From Heliorestis convoluta (lineage in GTDB: Bacteria > Bacillota > Desulfitobacteriia > Heliobacteriales > Heliobacteriaceae): a stretch of 64,000 nucleotides of DNA. How positions within the stretch are numbered: the stretch's first letter is position 1; each line of letters begins with the position of its first letter. Below are positions 35,154-43,929 of the stretch, piece by piece. The stretch covers positions 1,469,501-1,533,500 of the forward strand of contig NZ_CP045875.1 of assembly GCF_009649955.1 (NCBI RefSeq). Reading direction: 5' to 3'. Under the pieces are notes generated by a model. That model was not told the origin of the DNA, did not search any database, and saw nothing but the letters and a program-made list of their open reading frames with translations. Both the position numbers and the translations under genes were made by a program.

Positions 35154-36064
35154 TCAATCGAAAGGGAGCCAAAGAACTGCGAGATGAGGTATTATCCCAT
35201 CGAGAAGATAGAGGAACGGAATTAACGACAGCCATCTTAGAGCACTTCGATAATATCAACAGCTTTGATGTTGTCACAGATCGTGTAATAGAAGAAATCA
35301 TTTTACAAGATGAACTATCGGGCCTACAAAAAGATAGTGAACGTATCTTTCCTAAAGGCATTACTTCTTTCTCACCGTCGTCAGCTTATAAATGCGAACG
35401 AGAACTGTACTTCAAGGCAAAAAGGTACGCCAAGATTCAAGAAGATCGTTTTCCTTATCAACGTAGGTGGGCCAGAAACGGAACAGCCGTTCACGGTGCT
35501 ACTCAAAAGGATCTATTGTATGCCGAGAAATACTTGGACAAGCCTTTGTTCAAAGTAGCTCGTACCAAAAAAGAAAACCGTCCTGCTTGGGAAAAGAATA
35601 TCAGAACGGGAAAACAGTTTACTCACCAAGACCAGTCGTTTCAACTTTACGGCATGATGGACGGTGTTCTGATATACCAGAAAGACAACAGCAAGATTGG
35701 TTTTGAGTTTAAGACCAAGTCGACTACTTTAGGAGCCATCGGTAATTATCGCATGAAAGAGTTACAGCCTGATCACAAAGAACAGTGTGTGGCCTATTCG
35801 CTTCTCTTTGGCGTTACAGAGTTTCTCGTTGTTTATGAATCTTTAGCCAAAGACGGTTGGACAAAAGGAATCGATGCAAAACCCGATATGAGGGCTTTTT
35901 ATCTGGCTGTTACAAAAGAAGAACAGCAACGCTTGTTAGATAAGTTTGCTACTGTTGCTGCAATGATTGACAACGACGAAATACCACCAGCCGATGAAAG
36001 CAAATGTTTTTTCTGTCCTTACAAGCCTTACTGCCAAGCTCTAGAAGGTGAGGTGGCAGCATAA
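35141..36064 (+). CDS. Cas4/RecB-like PD-(D/E)XK nuclease with Fe-S cysteines
   Basis: The protein of about 308 aa has the RecB-nuclease pattern: YKCERELYFKAKRYAK, GTAVHGATQKDL, a GFEFKTKS motif with E-x-K, and HKEQCVAYSLL. It ends with CFFCPYKPYC, which with the early cysteine would hold an iron-sulfur cluster. It probably processes DNA ends in recombination or replication. GTG 35132 has no spacing from its AAGGAG. ATC 35141 is 8 bases past it and may be the true start. Confidence 0.83.
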   Translation: MSSLINRKGAKELRDEVLSHREDRGTELTTAILEHFDNINSFDVVTDRVIEEIILQDELSGLQKDSERIFPKGITSFSPSSAYKCERELYFKAKRYAKIQEDRFPYQRRWARNGTAVHGATQKDLLYAEKYLDKPLFKVARTKKENRPAWEKNIRTGKQFTHQDQSFQLYGMMDGVLIYQKDNSKIGFEFKTKSTTLGAIGNYRMKELQPDHKEQCVAYSLLFGVTEFLVVYESLAKDGWTKGIDAKPDMRAFYLAVTKEEQQRLLDKFATVAAMIDNDEIPPADESKCFFCPYKPYCQALEGEVAA

Positions 36065-36397
36065 GTGGCCAGAACGAATTATCAGCGAGGTTATGAAATC
36101 GAACGAAAGATTGTTCATCAACTAACAGACCAAGGCTATCTCGTTTTACGTTCTGCCGGATCACATTCGAAGATTGATGTCTTGGGAATCAGCAAACAAC
36201 GTATCGTAGCTGTTCAATCGAAAAGAACGAAGAAGTTTACGCCTTCTGTCTATAAAAAAGAGATTCAGCAGATTCAAGAAATTCTTCAAGAGTATGAGTT
36301 GGGGGAAAAGATAGACTTTGAGTTCTGGGTGTGGGTGGATAGAGAGGGCTTTCGGAAATGGAAGGTCACAGATGAAGTCGTAAAGGAGGTTGCCTAA
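36065..36397 (+). CDS. Holliday-junction-resolvase-like nuclease (Hjc type)
   Basis: The 110-aa protein reads RGYEIERKIVHQLTDQGYLV, then LRSAGSHSKIDVLGIS and RIVAVQSKRTKK. This matches the compact Hjc/VRR-type fold with catalytic E, D and Q-x-K. GTG start follows GAGGTGGC. It lies between the Cas4-like nuclease and NrdG, fitting branch removal before packaging. Confidence 0.78.
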   Translation: MARTNYQRGYEIERKIVHQLTDQGYLVLRSAGSHSKIDVLGISKQRIVAVQSKRTKKFTPSVYKKEIQQIQEILQEYELGEKIDFEFWVWVDREGFRKWKVTDEVVKEVA

Positions 36398-36862
36398 ATC
36401 GTTGCTGAGACTAGAACCGTTCAAGTAGCAGGTTTTAACGATTTGAATACGACCGATGCCGTGGGAATCGCTTTTACTGTTTTCTTTCAAGGTTGCTCTA
36501 TTCGGTGCCTTGGATGCCATAACCCGGAGTTACAATCTTTTGACGGAGGCCAAGCTGTCGCCATTTCAGATATTGTTGCAAGAATAAAGAAACATAGAAA
36601 GTTTTACGATGCCCTTGTCTTTGTTGGTGGTGAGCCATTGGATCAAAAGAGTGCATTACAGCAGTTATTAAATGAAGGGAAAAATCTTGGCCTTGCTACT
36701 TGGCTTTATACAGGCTATGAAATAGACGAAGTACCGAGCGAGTTTCTTGCCTTATGTGATGTTATCGTTGCTGGCCCTTATAAGGAAGAATTAAAGACCA
36801 ACTCGTTTCCTGCTAGTTCCAATCAAGTTGTTATGGACAGACGGAAGGGAGAAGCAGCGTGA
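36398..36862 (+). CDS. nrdG: anaerobic ribonucleotide reductase activase NrdG, probable ATC start
   Basis: The radical-SAM motif is QGCSIRCLGCHN (C-x3-C-x2-C). The family opening V-A-G-F-N-D-L-N-T-T-D-A-V-G-I lies upstream of the only canonical start, TTG 36443, so translation must begin earlier. The only candidate is ATC 36398, abutting the previous stop and 8 bases after GGAGG. NrdG uses SAM to make the glycyl radical on NrdD. It overlaps nrdD by four bases. Confidence 0.88.
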   Translation: MVAETRTVQVAGFNDLNTTDAVGIAFTVFFQGCSIRCLGCHNPELQSFDGGQAVAISDIVARIKKHRKFYDALVFVGGEPLDQKSALQQLLNEGKNLGLATWLYTGYEIDEVPSEFLALCDVIVAGPYKEELKTNSFPASSNQVVMDRRKGEAA

Positions 36863-38781
36863 AACTTACACTTACGTTTGAACCAGGCTTTGACCGACTT
36901 TACAACAAGTTTGCCAAAGACGAAAGGGGGCTTCGTTTTCTTGAACTGGAAGGTATCAGCCCGAAAAAGGTAGACGTAGGGCAGATGTCTCACGATTACT
37001 TTACCAAACGACTAGCCGATGCCACGGTTGATCAAAACGCCAACTCCAATGAAGAACTGTCGGCCAACAACTATCAGGCCGAAGTAACAAAAGGAATTTT
37101 GAAGTTAGAGGGTTATTACCTTCTATGGCGATATGCAAAAAAGAGATTTGGCCTTCGTAGAGCCAATGAATTGATTACTTCTATCTGGCGTGGAGAACTG
37201 TACTTTCACGATAGTTCAGGGCAGGGGATTCAAATTCCTTACTGCTTCGCTTTTTCCACAGCCAACTTAATGACAGAAGGACGGCCTTACGGTCAACTAA
37301 GTTCTGTTGTACCGAAACGATCAGATAGCTTCGCAGCACAGGTAACAGAAGTGGTTATGGATTTAAGTCAAGAGTTTGCCGGGGCTGTTGCACCGAGTGA
37401 TTTTATTGTGAACCTTTGCTGGTATCTACAGCGAGAAGGTAGAGATTTGCGAAATAACGATGATAAAGATTACATCATCAATATCTGGCAGAAGTTTATT
37501 CATGTTGCTAACAACAAGTTTCGTGTATCAGGCCAAAGCCCTTTTACCAACGTATCTATCTTTGATCGAGTGAATCTACAAAAAATATTTAACGACTATC
37601 GTTACCCCGATGGCTCTAGCGTTGACGTTGAATACGTGATGGCAGTACAAAAGCTGATTGCCTTATTCTTTGCCAAAGGCGATCCGACTACCGGCTTGCC
37701 TTATCGTTTCCCTGTAATGACAGCCAACCTTTCTGTGAACGAACAGCGAGAGCCATTGGATGAAGATTTTTTGGATTTTATCAGCCGGATTAACCGTAAG
37801 TTAGGATTTCTGAACATCTACGCCAACGAAGGTTCTAAGATTGCAATGTGCTGCCGTTTTGTAAACGATAGAGAACGGATGAACTACAGAGCCGACAGCT
37901 TTGGTAATGGAGGATTAAACATTGGCTCCCATCGAGTAGTAACGATTAACTTTCCTCGATTGGCGTTAGAAGCTCATAGTAAAAAACACTTTTTTGAAAT
38001 CCTAGACAAACGAGCAAAGATGGCTCGTGACCTCCTTGTTGTTCATCGAGAAGAGATTCTACGACGACGAGTTGAAAAAGGTTTTTTGAAATTCTTTAAG
38101 CCCTTGCAGTGGTTTTCATTGGACATGCTCTTTTCCACCATAGGTATTCACGGTCATTATGAGATGTGCCATTTTCTAGGGATGCCGATGGAATCAGAAG
38201 AAGGGCAGGACTTTACGGAAGAAGTTTTGAAGAAAACAGAACAATATGCTCTTGCCTTTAGCGAAGAAACTGGTCACTCCTTTAACACCGAAGAAATCCC
38301 TGCTGAGAGTACGGCTATTACATTGGCGAAGAAAGATAAGCTGCTCTATGGCGAAGAACAACCTTTTGAATTGTACTCCAATCAGTACATTCCGCTCATT
38401 GCCGATGTGGGGACGATAGATCGAATAAAGCTTACAGGTCGTTTTATGAAACACGTTAGTGGGGGAGGTATCCTTCACCTAAACATTCAAGATCGCATTG
38501 AAGATCCAGATGTTATGAAAAAGCTTATTCGCCTTACTCTTTCAGAAGGGGTAGAGCATTTTGCTATCAACTACGGATTCGGTGTTTGCACAGATGGACA
38601 TACCACTGTTGTTGGTACAGGTAAGACGTGCCTACTCTGTGGGCAGCCCGTTCAAGATTATTTGACCAGAGTGATTGGCTACTTTACCAAAGTTTCATCA
38701 TGGGGAGAATTTCGTAAAAACTACGAATATCCTCAACGAAAGTTTCGTGAAGTAGAAAAAGCTGATCGGGAGGTAGCCTAA
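36859..38781 (+). CDS. nrdD: anaerobic ribonucleoside-triphosphate reductase NrdD
   Basis: The 640-aa protein has NrdD patterns throughout: FHDSSGQGIQIPYCFAFS, QSPFTNVSIFDR, an ESTAITLAKKDK stretch and a C-terminal CLLCGQPVQDYLTRVIGY with the radical glycine in R-V-I-G-Y. It makes deoxynucleotides from NTPs without oxygen, which points to an anaerobic host. GTG follows AAGGGAGAAG. It is coupled to nrdG. Confidence 0.93.
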   Translation: MKLTLTFEPGFDRLYNKFAKDERGLRFLELEGISPKKVDVGQMSHDYFTKRLADATVDQNANSNEELSANNYQAEVTKGILKLEGYYLLWRYAKKRFGLRRANELITSIWRGELYFHDSSGQGIQIPYCFAFSTANLMTEGRPYGQLSSVVPKRSDSFAAQVTEVVMDLSQEFAGAVAPSDFIVNLCWYLQREGRDLRNNDDKDYIINIWQKFIHVANNKFRVSGQSPFTNVSIFDRVNLQKIFNDYRYPDGSSVDVEYVMAVQKLIALFFAKGDPTTGLPYRFPVMTANLSVNEQREPLDEDFLDFISRINRKLGFLNIYANEGSKIAMCCRFVNDRERMNYRADSFGNGGLNIGSHRVVTINFPRLALEAHSKKHFFEILDKRAKMARDLLVVHREEILRRRVEKGFLKFFKPLQWFSLDMLFSTIGIHGHYEMCHFLGMPMESEEGQDFTEEVLKKTEQYALAFSEETGHSFNTEEIPAESTAITLAKKDKLLYGEEQPFELYSNQYIPLIADVGTIDRIKLTGRFMKHVSGGGILHLNIQDRIEDPDVMKKLIRLTLSEGVEHFAINYGFGVCTDGHTTVVGTGKTCLLCGQPVQDYLTRVIGYFTKVSSWGEFRKNYEYPQRKFREVEKADREVA

Positions 38782-40029
38782 ATGAAGATGGGAAGTCTTT
38801 TTGACGGTATAGGAGGCTTTCCCTTAGCAGGACAAAAAGTAGGGATCGCCTGCTTATGGGCAAGTGAAATAGAACCATTTCCTATAAAAGTTACTCAAAA
38901 GCACTTTCCTAGAATGATTCATTTAGGAGATATCGTAAATATTGACGGTGCAAAAATCGAGCCTGTTGACTTGATAACATTCGGAAGTCCCTGCCAAGAT
39001 TTAAGTGTAGCAGGGAAGCGAGAAGGGCTTAAAGGGGAACGATCCAGTCTATTTCTTGAAGCGATACGAATTATAAAAGAAATGAGAAAAGCGACGAAGG
39101 GAGAGTTTCCGCGATATGTACTTTGGGAAAACGTCCCCGGAGCCTATAGTTCTAATAAAGGAGAAGATTTCAGGAGAGTTATCGAGGAAATCAGCCAGAG
39201 CAAAATTCCACTGCCTGCTAGTGGAAAATGGGCAAGAGCTGGAATGGTCAGAGTGGGAGAGTGTGAAATCGCTTGGAGAACTCTCGATGCCCAATATTGG
39301 GGTGTCCCCCAACGTAGAAAAAGAATCTTTCTTATCGCAGATTTTAGAGGCACAAGTGCCACAAAAATACTTTTTGAGTCAGAAGGCATGTCAAGGGATT
39401 CTTTGCAGATCAGAGAAAAGAGGGAAGCAGTTACCACATCTGTTGGAAAAAGCTCTAAAAAGACAAATATCATTCTTTTTGAACCAAGAAGCCAAGACAG
39501 AATTCCAAGAATCCACGAAAAAGAAATCTGCCCGACGTTAAACAAATCGCAGGGGGAACAGCGACAAACCCGTGTAGTACAGGTTATCCCTATCAACGAT
39601 AAAGCTACTAGATATAAAGGTGGAGGCTATACTCGTAATAGTGATGGCAGTGGCAATGGATTAGGCATAGGGAAAGAAGGTGACCCATTTCCTACATTAA
39701 CGGCAGGGGATCGACATGCAGTAGCACAGTTTATAAATTATATTAGAATACAAAGATCAGACAGTTACGAAGAATCTACTATTGCAAGTACGATAGCCAG
39801 TAGGGACTATAAAAGCCCAACGGATTTGATATCTTTAAATTTAGCTGTACGTCGATTAACACCTTTGGAATGTGAAAGATTACAAGGTTTCCCGGATGGT
39901 TGGACAGATTGTGGTTCTGATACAGCTCGTTATAAAGCATTGGGTAACAGTATTGCAATTCCTTGTGTAGAGTGGATTTTAGAAAAAATGGTTAAGACTG
40001 CAAGATTGCCTCGCGAGAAATGTGCATAG
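38782..40029 (+). CDS. phage DNA (cytosine-5) methyltransferase
   Basis: The 415-aa protein starts MKMGSLFDGIGGFPLAG (motif I). It has GSPCQDLSVAGKREGL (catalytic cysteine), LWENVPG, QRRKRIFLIADF and a C-terminal ECERLQGFPDGWTD. No nuclease partner lies beside it, so it is probably an orphan modifying phage DNA against host restriction. It begins right at the nrdD stop. Confidence 0.93.
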   Translation: MKMGSLFDGIGGFPLAGQKVGIACLWASEIEPFPIKVTQKHFPRMIHLGDIVNIDGAKIEPVDLITFGSPCQDLSVAGKREGLKGERSSLFLEAIRIIKEMRKATKGEFPRYVLWENVPGAYSSNKGEDFRRVIEEISQSKIPLPASGKWARAGMVRVGECEIAWRTLDAQYWGVPQRRKRIFLIADFRGTSATKILFESEGMSRDSLQIREKREAVTTSVGKSSKKTNIILFEPRSQDRIPRIHEKEICPTLNKSQGEQRQTRVVQVIPINDKATRYKGGGYTRNSDGSGNGLGIGKEGDPFPTLTAGDRHAVAQFINYIRIQRSDSYEESTIASTIASRDYKSPTDLISLNLAVRRLTPLECERLQGFPDGWTDCGSDTARYKALGNSIAIPCVEWILEKMVKTARLPREKCA

Positions 40030-40059
40030 AGAAGGTATCAGTTGAAAAGGTGGTTAAAA

Positions 40060-40560
40060 ATGAGTAATAAAGTTGGTTTTAAGAAGCTCCATGAAGAAGC
40101 GATGGTTCCCAAACGACAGACCCAGTTATCCAGTGGTTTTGACCTTTATTGCTTTGATGCAGTTACAACTGCTCAACTCAAAAATACGTACAACGAGGAC
40201 TTTAAGTTGATCGAACTTCAACCAGGGGAGCGAGTGCTGGTCAGAACGGCCATAGCCTTACAAATGACCGATGGTATGGAAGCCCAAGTTCGACCTCGTA
40301 GTGGACTTGCCTTGAAGCAAGGAATTACCGTTTTAAACACACCAGGTACGATTGATGCCGACTACACAGGTGATGTTGGCGTAATCTTGATTAATCTTGG
40401 TCAAGAACCTACCATCATTCAAAAAGGAGATAGAGTGGCTCAACTGGTTTTCCAAGCTGTAAGGCATGATATTGAGTTAGTGGAGTTAACGGAATTAACT
40501 ACAACTGAACGTGGTGCAGGAGGCTTTGGTCATACAGGGGTGAAAGGGGATAATTCTTGA
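40060..40560 (+). CDS. dut: dUTP diphosphatase
   Basis: All five trimeric dUTPase motifs are present: SSGFDLY, RPRSGLALK, GTIDADYTGDVGV, GDRVAQLVF and ERGAGGFGHTG. It removes dUTP and supplies dUMP. ATG 40060 follows AAGGTGG, better than the upstream ATG 40042. The last four bases overlap the ThyX-like gene, so the two are coupled. Confidence 0.95.
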   Translation: MSNKVGFKKLHEEAMVPKRQTQLSSGFDLYCFDAVTTAQLKNTYNEDFKLIELQPGERVLVRTAIALQMTDGMEAQVRPRSGLALKQGITVLNTPGTIDADYTGDVGVILINLGQEPTIIQKGDRVAQLVFQAVRHDIELVELTELTTTERGAGGFGHTGVKGDNS

Positions 40561-41486
40561 ACAAATTTATGATTGACATCGAGGCGTTGACGAAGAATTC
40601 CAATGTTCACCTGAACCAAGAGAGAATTGATGATATAAAAAACATTGAAAAGTTTATCAATGAAAACTATGTAGCAGAAGGATATAGACCTGTTCAGTCT
40701 GGTCGAGTAATCGTTTTACGAAACACCGATAAAGGTCGTAAGTCCAGTGCCTTTGCTTCTGCCTTATATCTCGGTAAATATGATGATATGAACAACACAG
40801 ATCGCTTTCTTAAAGGCATGGTTAGAGCAGGTCATTCCTATGAACCTATCCGTGGCGAGACGATTTCTTTCCTTTATATATGTGTAGGAAAACCAACCTA
40901 CGATCACTTGATTACTTATACCATTCGGAACCGTCGAGTAGCTGGTGGATTACGAGCCAATAAGCCGTGGGGCTTCGTGATTCCAGAAGAGGCGAAAGAC
41001 AAACAAGTTTATCGCAGATTGATGGAAAGCCAGTTGGCTTGCTGTGAAGCTCTCGTTCAAGGTGCTGAGAGGGAAAAGGATGAAGGAAAGCGAGCTGAAC
41101 AACTACAGGCTGTTCGCTCCCTTTATCCAACAGGTGTAATCGTACCACCTTTCATGTTGGACTTTTCCGAAGAAGCTCTCGCTAAACACATCTTCAAGCA
41201 ACGTATCTGGGAAAAGGGGGCACAAGGAGAAACGGTAGAAATCGTGCAGGATATGTACGATGCTCTCTATCAACTTGACCCAGAAAAGTGGAGTTGTATC
41301 AAGGAATATCATGGCCCTCACATAGTTAGCCATAACAGAGCGATGCAAAAGCTACGAGAACAGCGACCGAAGCTAGGGCAGTTATTGAAGCAAATAAAAA
41401 ACGACCAGACCGATGTTTACGATCTGGACGTTTATGAGTTATTGATGACTACAGTGGGAAGATTGCCAAAAACGATGTGGGAATAG
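40557..41486 (+). CDS. divergent ThyX-like protein (FAD-dependent thymidylate synthase-like)
   Basis: The 309-aa protein resembles ThyX in its second half: an ACCEALVQGAEREKDEGKRAEQ helix, then FSEEALAKHIFKQRIW and QGETVEIVQDM, the helix usually read as R-x-D-x-x-A-Q-x-E-I. It is coupled to dUTPase, which makes its expected substrate dUMP. However the ThyX signature RHR-x7-S is not seen; the equivalent position reads RNRRVAGGLRANKP. It may use another chemistry or make a modified pyrimidine. The assignment is moderate. Confidence 0.5.
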   Translation: MNKFMIDIEALTKNSNVHLNQERIDDIKNIEKFINENYVAEGYRPVQSGRVIVLRNTDKGRKSSAFASALYLGKYDDMNNTDRFLKGMVRAGHSYEPIRGETISFLYICVGKPTYDHLITYTIRNRRVAGGLRANKPWGFVIPEEAKDKQVYRRLMESQLACCEALVQGAEREKDEGKRAEQLQAVRSLYPTGVIVPPFMLDFSEEALAKHIFKQRIWEKGAQGETVEIVQDMYDALYQLDPEKWSCIKEYHGPHIVSHNRAMQKLREQRPKLGQLLKQIKNDQTDVYDLDVYELLMTTVGRLPKTMWE

Positions 41487-41827
41487 GATTTTTAATAAAA
41501 TATTAGGCTCTATCATTATATATTATATTCCATTTACCCGCTTTTTTAAGATTAACGATAGTCGACCTTAAAAAAGCGAGAATGGAGCTAAAGTATTAAC
41601 AATCTATTTTAAATGAAATGTTTAACTTAATCAGGAGAATAAACGGTTACCCAATAATAAAAAAAGTAAAAAACATACGAAACGTCCAATTTCTAATCTT
41701 ATGTAATAACCATTAGGATTGACAAGAATAAGTTTCAAAGCTACGGATCACCTCCGGTAGCTCCTTCTCGCGTTGAATATTATAACGGTATATCTTTATT
41801 ATTTCAACAAATTATAGGAGGATTATT
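41487..41827. other. 340-base structured intergenic region
   Basis: There is no gene. A long hairpin at 41530-41585 pairs CGCTTTTTTAAG with CTTAAAAAAGCG and CCATT with AATGG. TTGACA lies at 41719-41724. A second hairpin (41739-41762) has the loop GGATCACCTCC, identical to the 3' tail of 16S rRNA. The region is the leader of the methylase at 41828. Confidence 0.6.
41719..41762 (+). promoter_or_regulatory. TTGACA element and anti-Shine-Dalgarno hairpin
   Basis: AGCTAC pairs with GTAGCT, and GGA with TCC. The exposed TCACCTCC is complementary to AGGAGG at 41816-41821, the ribosome site of the next gene, so it could mask that site. If TTGACA with TACGGA 17 bases on is a promoter, the dyad would instead be an operator over the -10 element. 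Confidence 0.4.
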
Positions 41828-43092
41828 TTGAAAGAAGAATTAAACAAAAATAAAATTCTTACAGGTGACTGTTTAGAAAAGCTGAAAGAACTACCTGATA
41901 ACTCTATTGATTCCTGCGTAACCGATCCTCCTTACGGTCTTTCCAAAGAACCGGATATCCAAGAAGTATTAACGAAATGGATGGCTGGTGAAGATTACGA
42001 ACATCGTGATAAAGGGTTTATGGGCAAGAGCTGGGACTCTTTCGTTCCGGGACCAGCGATCTGGCGTGAAGTATATCGTGTCTTAAAGCCCGGTGGCCAC
42101 ATCCTCTGTTTTGCCGGAACGAGAACTCAAGACTTAATGACCATCTCACTTCGCTTAGGTGGCTTTGAAATTCGTGATGTAATCGAATGGCTCTACACCA
42201 GTGGTTTTCCTAAAAGTATGGATATCAGTAAAGGCTTCGATAAAAGAGCTGGTGTAGAAAGGCATATTATTGGACAAAGAGGAGTACCAGATAAACGTAA
42301 CGGCCACGGCAGGGCTTACGGTTCATCGCTGTTTGCAGGCGAAAAGACAGGTACGGTCATTCATTATATTGGCGAACCTACGACAGAATTGGCGAAGCAA
42401 TGGGATGGTTGGGGAACCTCCCTAAAGCCTGCACACGAGCCAATTATTCTGGCGAGAAAGCATTAGAGGGCAATACTTGTGACACCGTTGAAAAGTATAA
42501 TACAGGTGCAATCAACATCAAGGACTGTCGTATTGCTTTTGAAGATGAAGGGGAAAGAAGAAGGCTACGACATAAGCCAGTAGAAAACAACAGTGAAAGC
42601 TGGAAAAACACCAGTAAAGTGATGGGCTATATGAACGAAGAAGGTTTGCCACCAGAGGAAGGCCGTTTTCCAGCTAACTGTGTAACCATTGAAGAAAACG
42701 AGTGGTACAGCAAGTTCTTTAATATTTCACCGAAAGAATTGTCTAAGAAGGCAACGAAAAAAGATCGCAACAGCGATTGGCAGGGCAATATCATTAACCT
42801 TGACGAAAGGCGTACCTATCCCGGAACGGGCCGTGGCGTAATCAACAGTAAGTACACCATGGACGGCAAAGAGCGAAAGCCTGTGGTAAGCCGTAACCAT
42901 CACCCAACCGTAAAACCTGTGGCATTGATGGCGTGGTTGATTACTTTGGTTACGCCACCTGACGGTATCGTTTTAGATCCCTTTGGGGGAAGTGGTAGTA
43001 CGGCAGTAGCTGCCAAACAGAAAGGTTACGATTTCATCCTCATAGAGCGAGAAGAAGAATATGCAGAGGTTGCAATGGCGAGGGCGTGTTAA
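41828..43092 (+). pseudogene. DNA methyltransferase (N6/N4) split by a one-base frameshift
   Basis: The first frame has DPPYGLSKEPD and runs to TAG at 42464. The second frame carries HHPTVKPVALMAWLI and DPFGGSGSTAVAA and ends at 43092. Together they form one beta-class methylase of about 420 aa. Restoring one C in AAAGCATTAG near 42458 would read A-R-K-P-L-E-G-N-T, the family's normal sequence. It is either a mutated gene or a sequencing error. Its 3' end with terminator is duplicated at 55079-55125. Confidence 0.8.
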
Positions 43093-43115
43093 ACGCTTCT
43101 CGCCTTCTTTTTTAT
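43077..43115 (+). terminator. terminator at end of methylase
   Basis: GGCGAG and CGT pair with ACG and CTCGCC in the gene's last codons and beyond, followed by a T-rich tract. Confidence 0.75.
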
Positions 43116-43147
43116 TTTTTCACCAAACTTGGGACAAACGGTGGTTC

Positions 43148-43161
43148 TCTTTCGACATGAA
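43148..43161. promoter_or_regulatory. shared motif with exact Spo0A-box core
   Basis: TTCGACATGAA (TTCGACA at 43151-43157) matches the motif before 31494 and, with one change, before 26255. It lies 37 bases upstream of the next start codon. Confidence 0.5.
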
Positions 43162-43193
43162 TAGTTGAGAGCCAATTGAGGGAGGTGAAAAAA

Positions 43194-43718
43194 ATGAGTT
43201 CAGCTAATGCCTATGACCGTTATCGAATGGACGGCAGAACCTTAGAACAGTTCGCCAAAGATATCGAAAAGGCTGCAAGGGTAGAGCGAGATATCATTGA
43301 ACTGTACGTTGCCTACTACGAGAGGACATACAACAAACGACCTGTTATCGAGGACAATGGATGTGACAACAGTGGTCAACTTCTTTCTCGTAAAAAAGTA
43401 TCTACCAAGGCTGATTTCAAAGTGAATGGAAAACTCGTTGAGGTAAAGTACAACAACGAATGGTTGAAGAAGTTTCGCTTCAAAGCTGATCAACTCAATA
43501 GTTACTTGAAACAAGATGCTTCTGTTTTATGGGTGAACGGCTATACAACGAAAACTCCGAAGTTTACTGTACTTAAAACTAAGGATATGGAAACGATCAA
43601 AGCTACCAAAACGCCAATCCCTTTTATCCCATGGGGAGGCAAGAAGTGTTATGAGTTACAAAGCGATGATTACGTGTGGACAGAGCTAGGAGGTCGTAAT
43701 GAACGGAAATGTGCTTGA
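43194..43718 (+). CDS. phage protein with possible PD-(D/E)XK nuclease core
   Basis: The 174-aa protein has a helical N-terminus and a core reading TKADFKVNGKLVEVKYN, which resembles the D-x(n)-E-x-K nuclease signature. ATG 43194 follows GGGAGGTG. It starts a unit with a 76-aa protein, a dNMP kinase and a sigma-like factor. The function is not recognised; a small endonuclease is a reasonable guess. Confidence 0.55.
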   Translation: MSSANAYDRYRMDGRTLEQFAKDIEKAARVERDIIELYVAYYERTYNKRPVIEDNGCDNSGQLLSRKKVSTKADFKVNGKLVEVKYNNEWLKKFRFKADQLNSYLKQDASVLWVNGYTTKTPKFTVLKTKDMETIKATKTPIPFIPWGGKKCYELQSDDYVWTELGGRNERKCA

Positions 43719-43929
43719 TTATCGAAAGGTCTTGTCAAAGGTAGAAGGAGAAGCTCGTTTATTCGTAACCTTTATGAACTCACTGGCAAAAGATATGAAG
43801 CCCGGTGAAGAACGAAAGATCAATGTAACTCCGTCTGAACTGGCTTACTATGAAAGATTGCAGAAAAAGTATGAGTTGTTGCAGCGATGGTCTAAAAATG
43901 ATCCACGATATAGAAAGGTGGCCAGCTAA
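43699..43929 (+). CDS. hypothetical 76-aa phage protein
   Basis: The ATG follows TAGGAGG and overlaps the previous gene by 20 bases. The protein is helical and charged (ELAYYERLQKKYELLQRW). I do not recognise it. Confidence 0.65.
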   Translation: MNGNVLDYRKVLSKVEGEARLFVTFMNSLAKDMKPGEERKINVTPSELAYYERLQKKYELLQRWSKNDPRYRKVAS

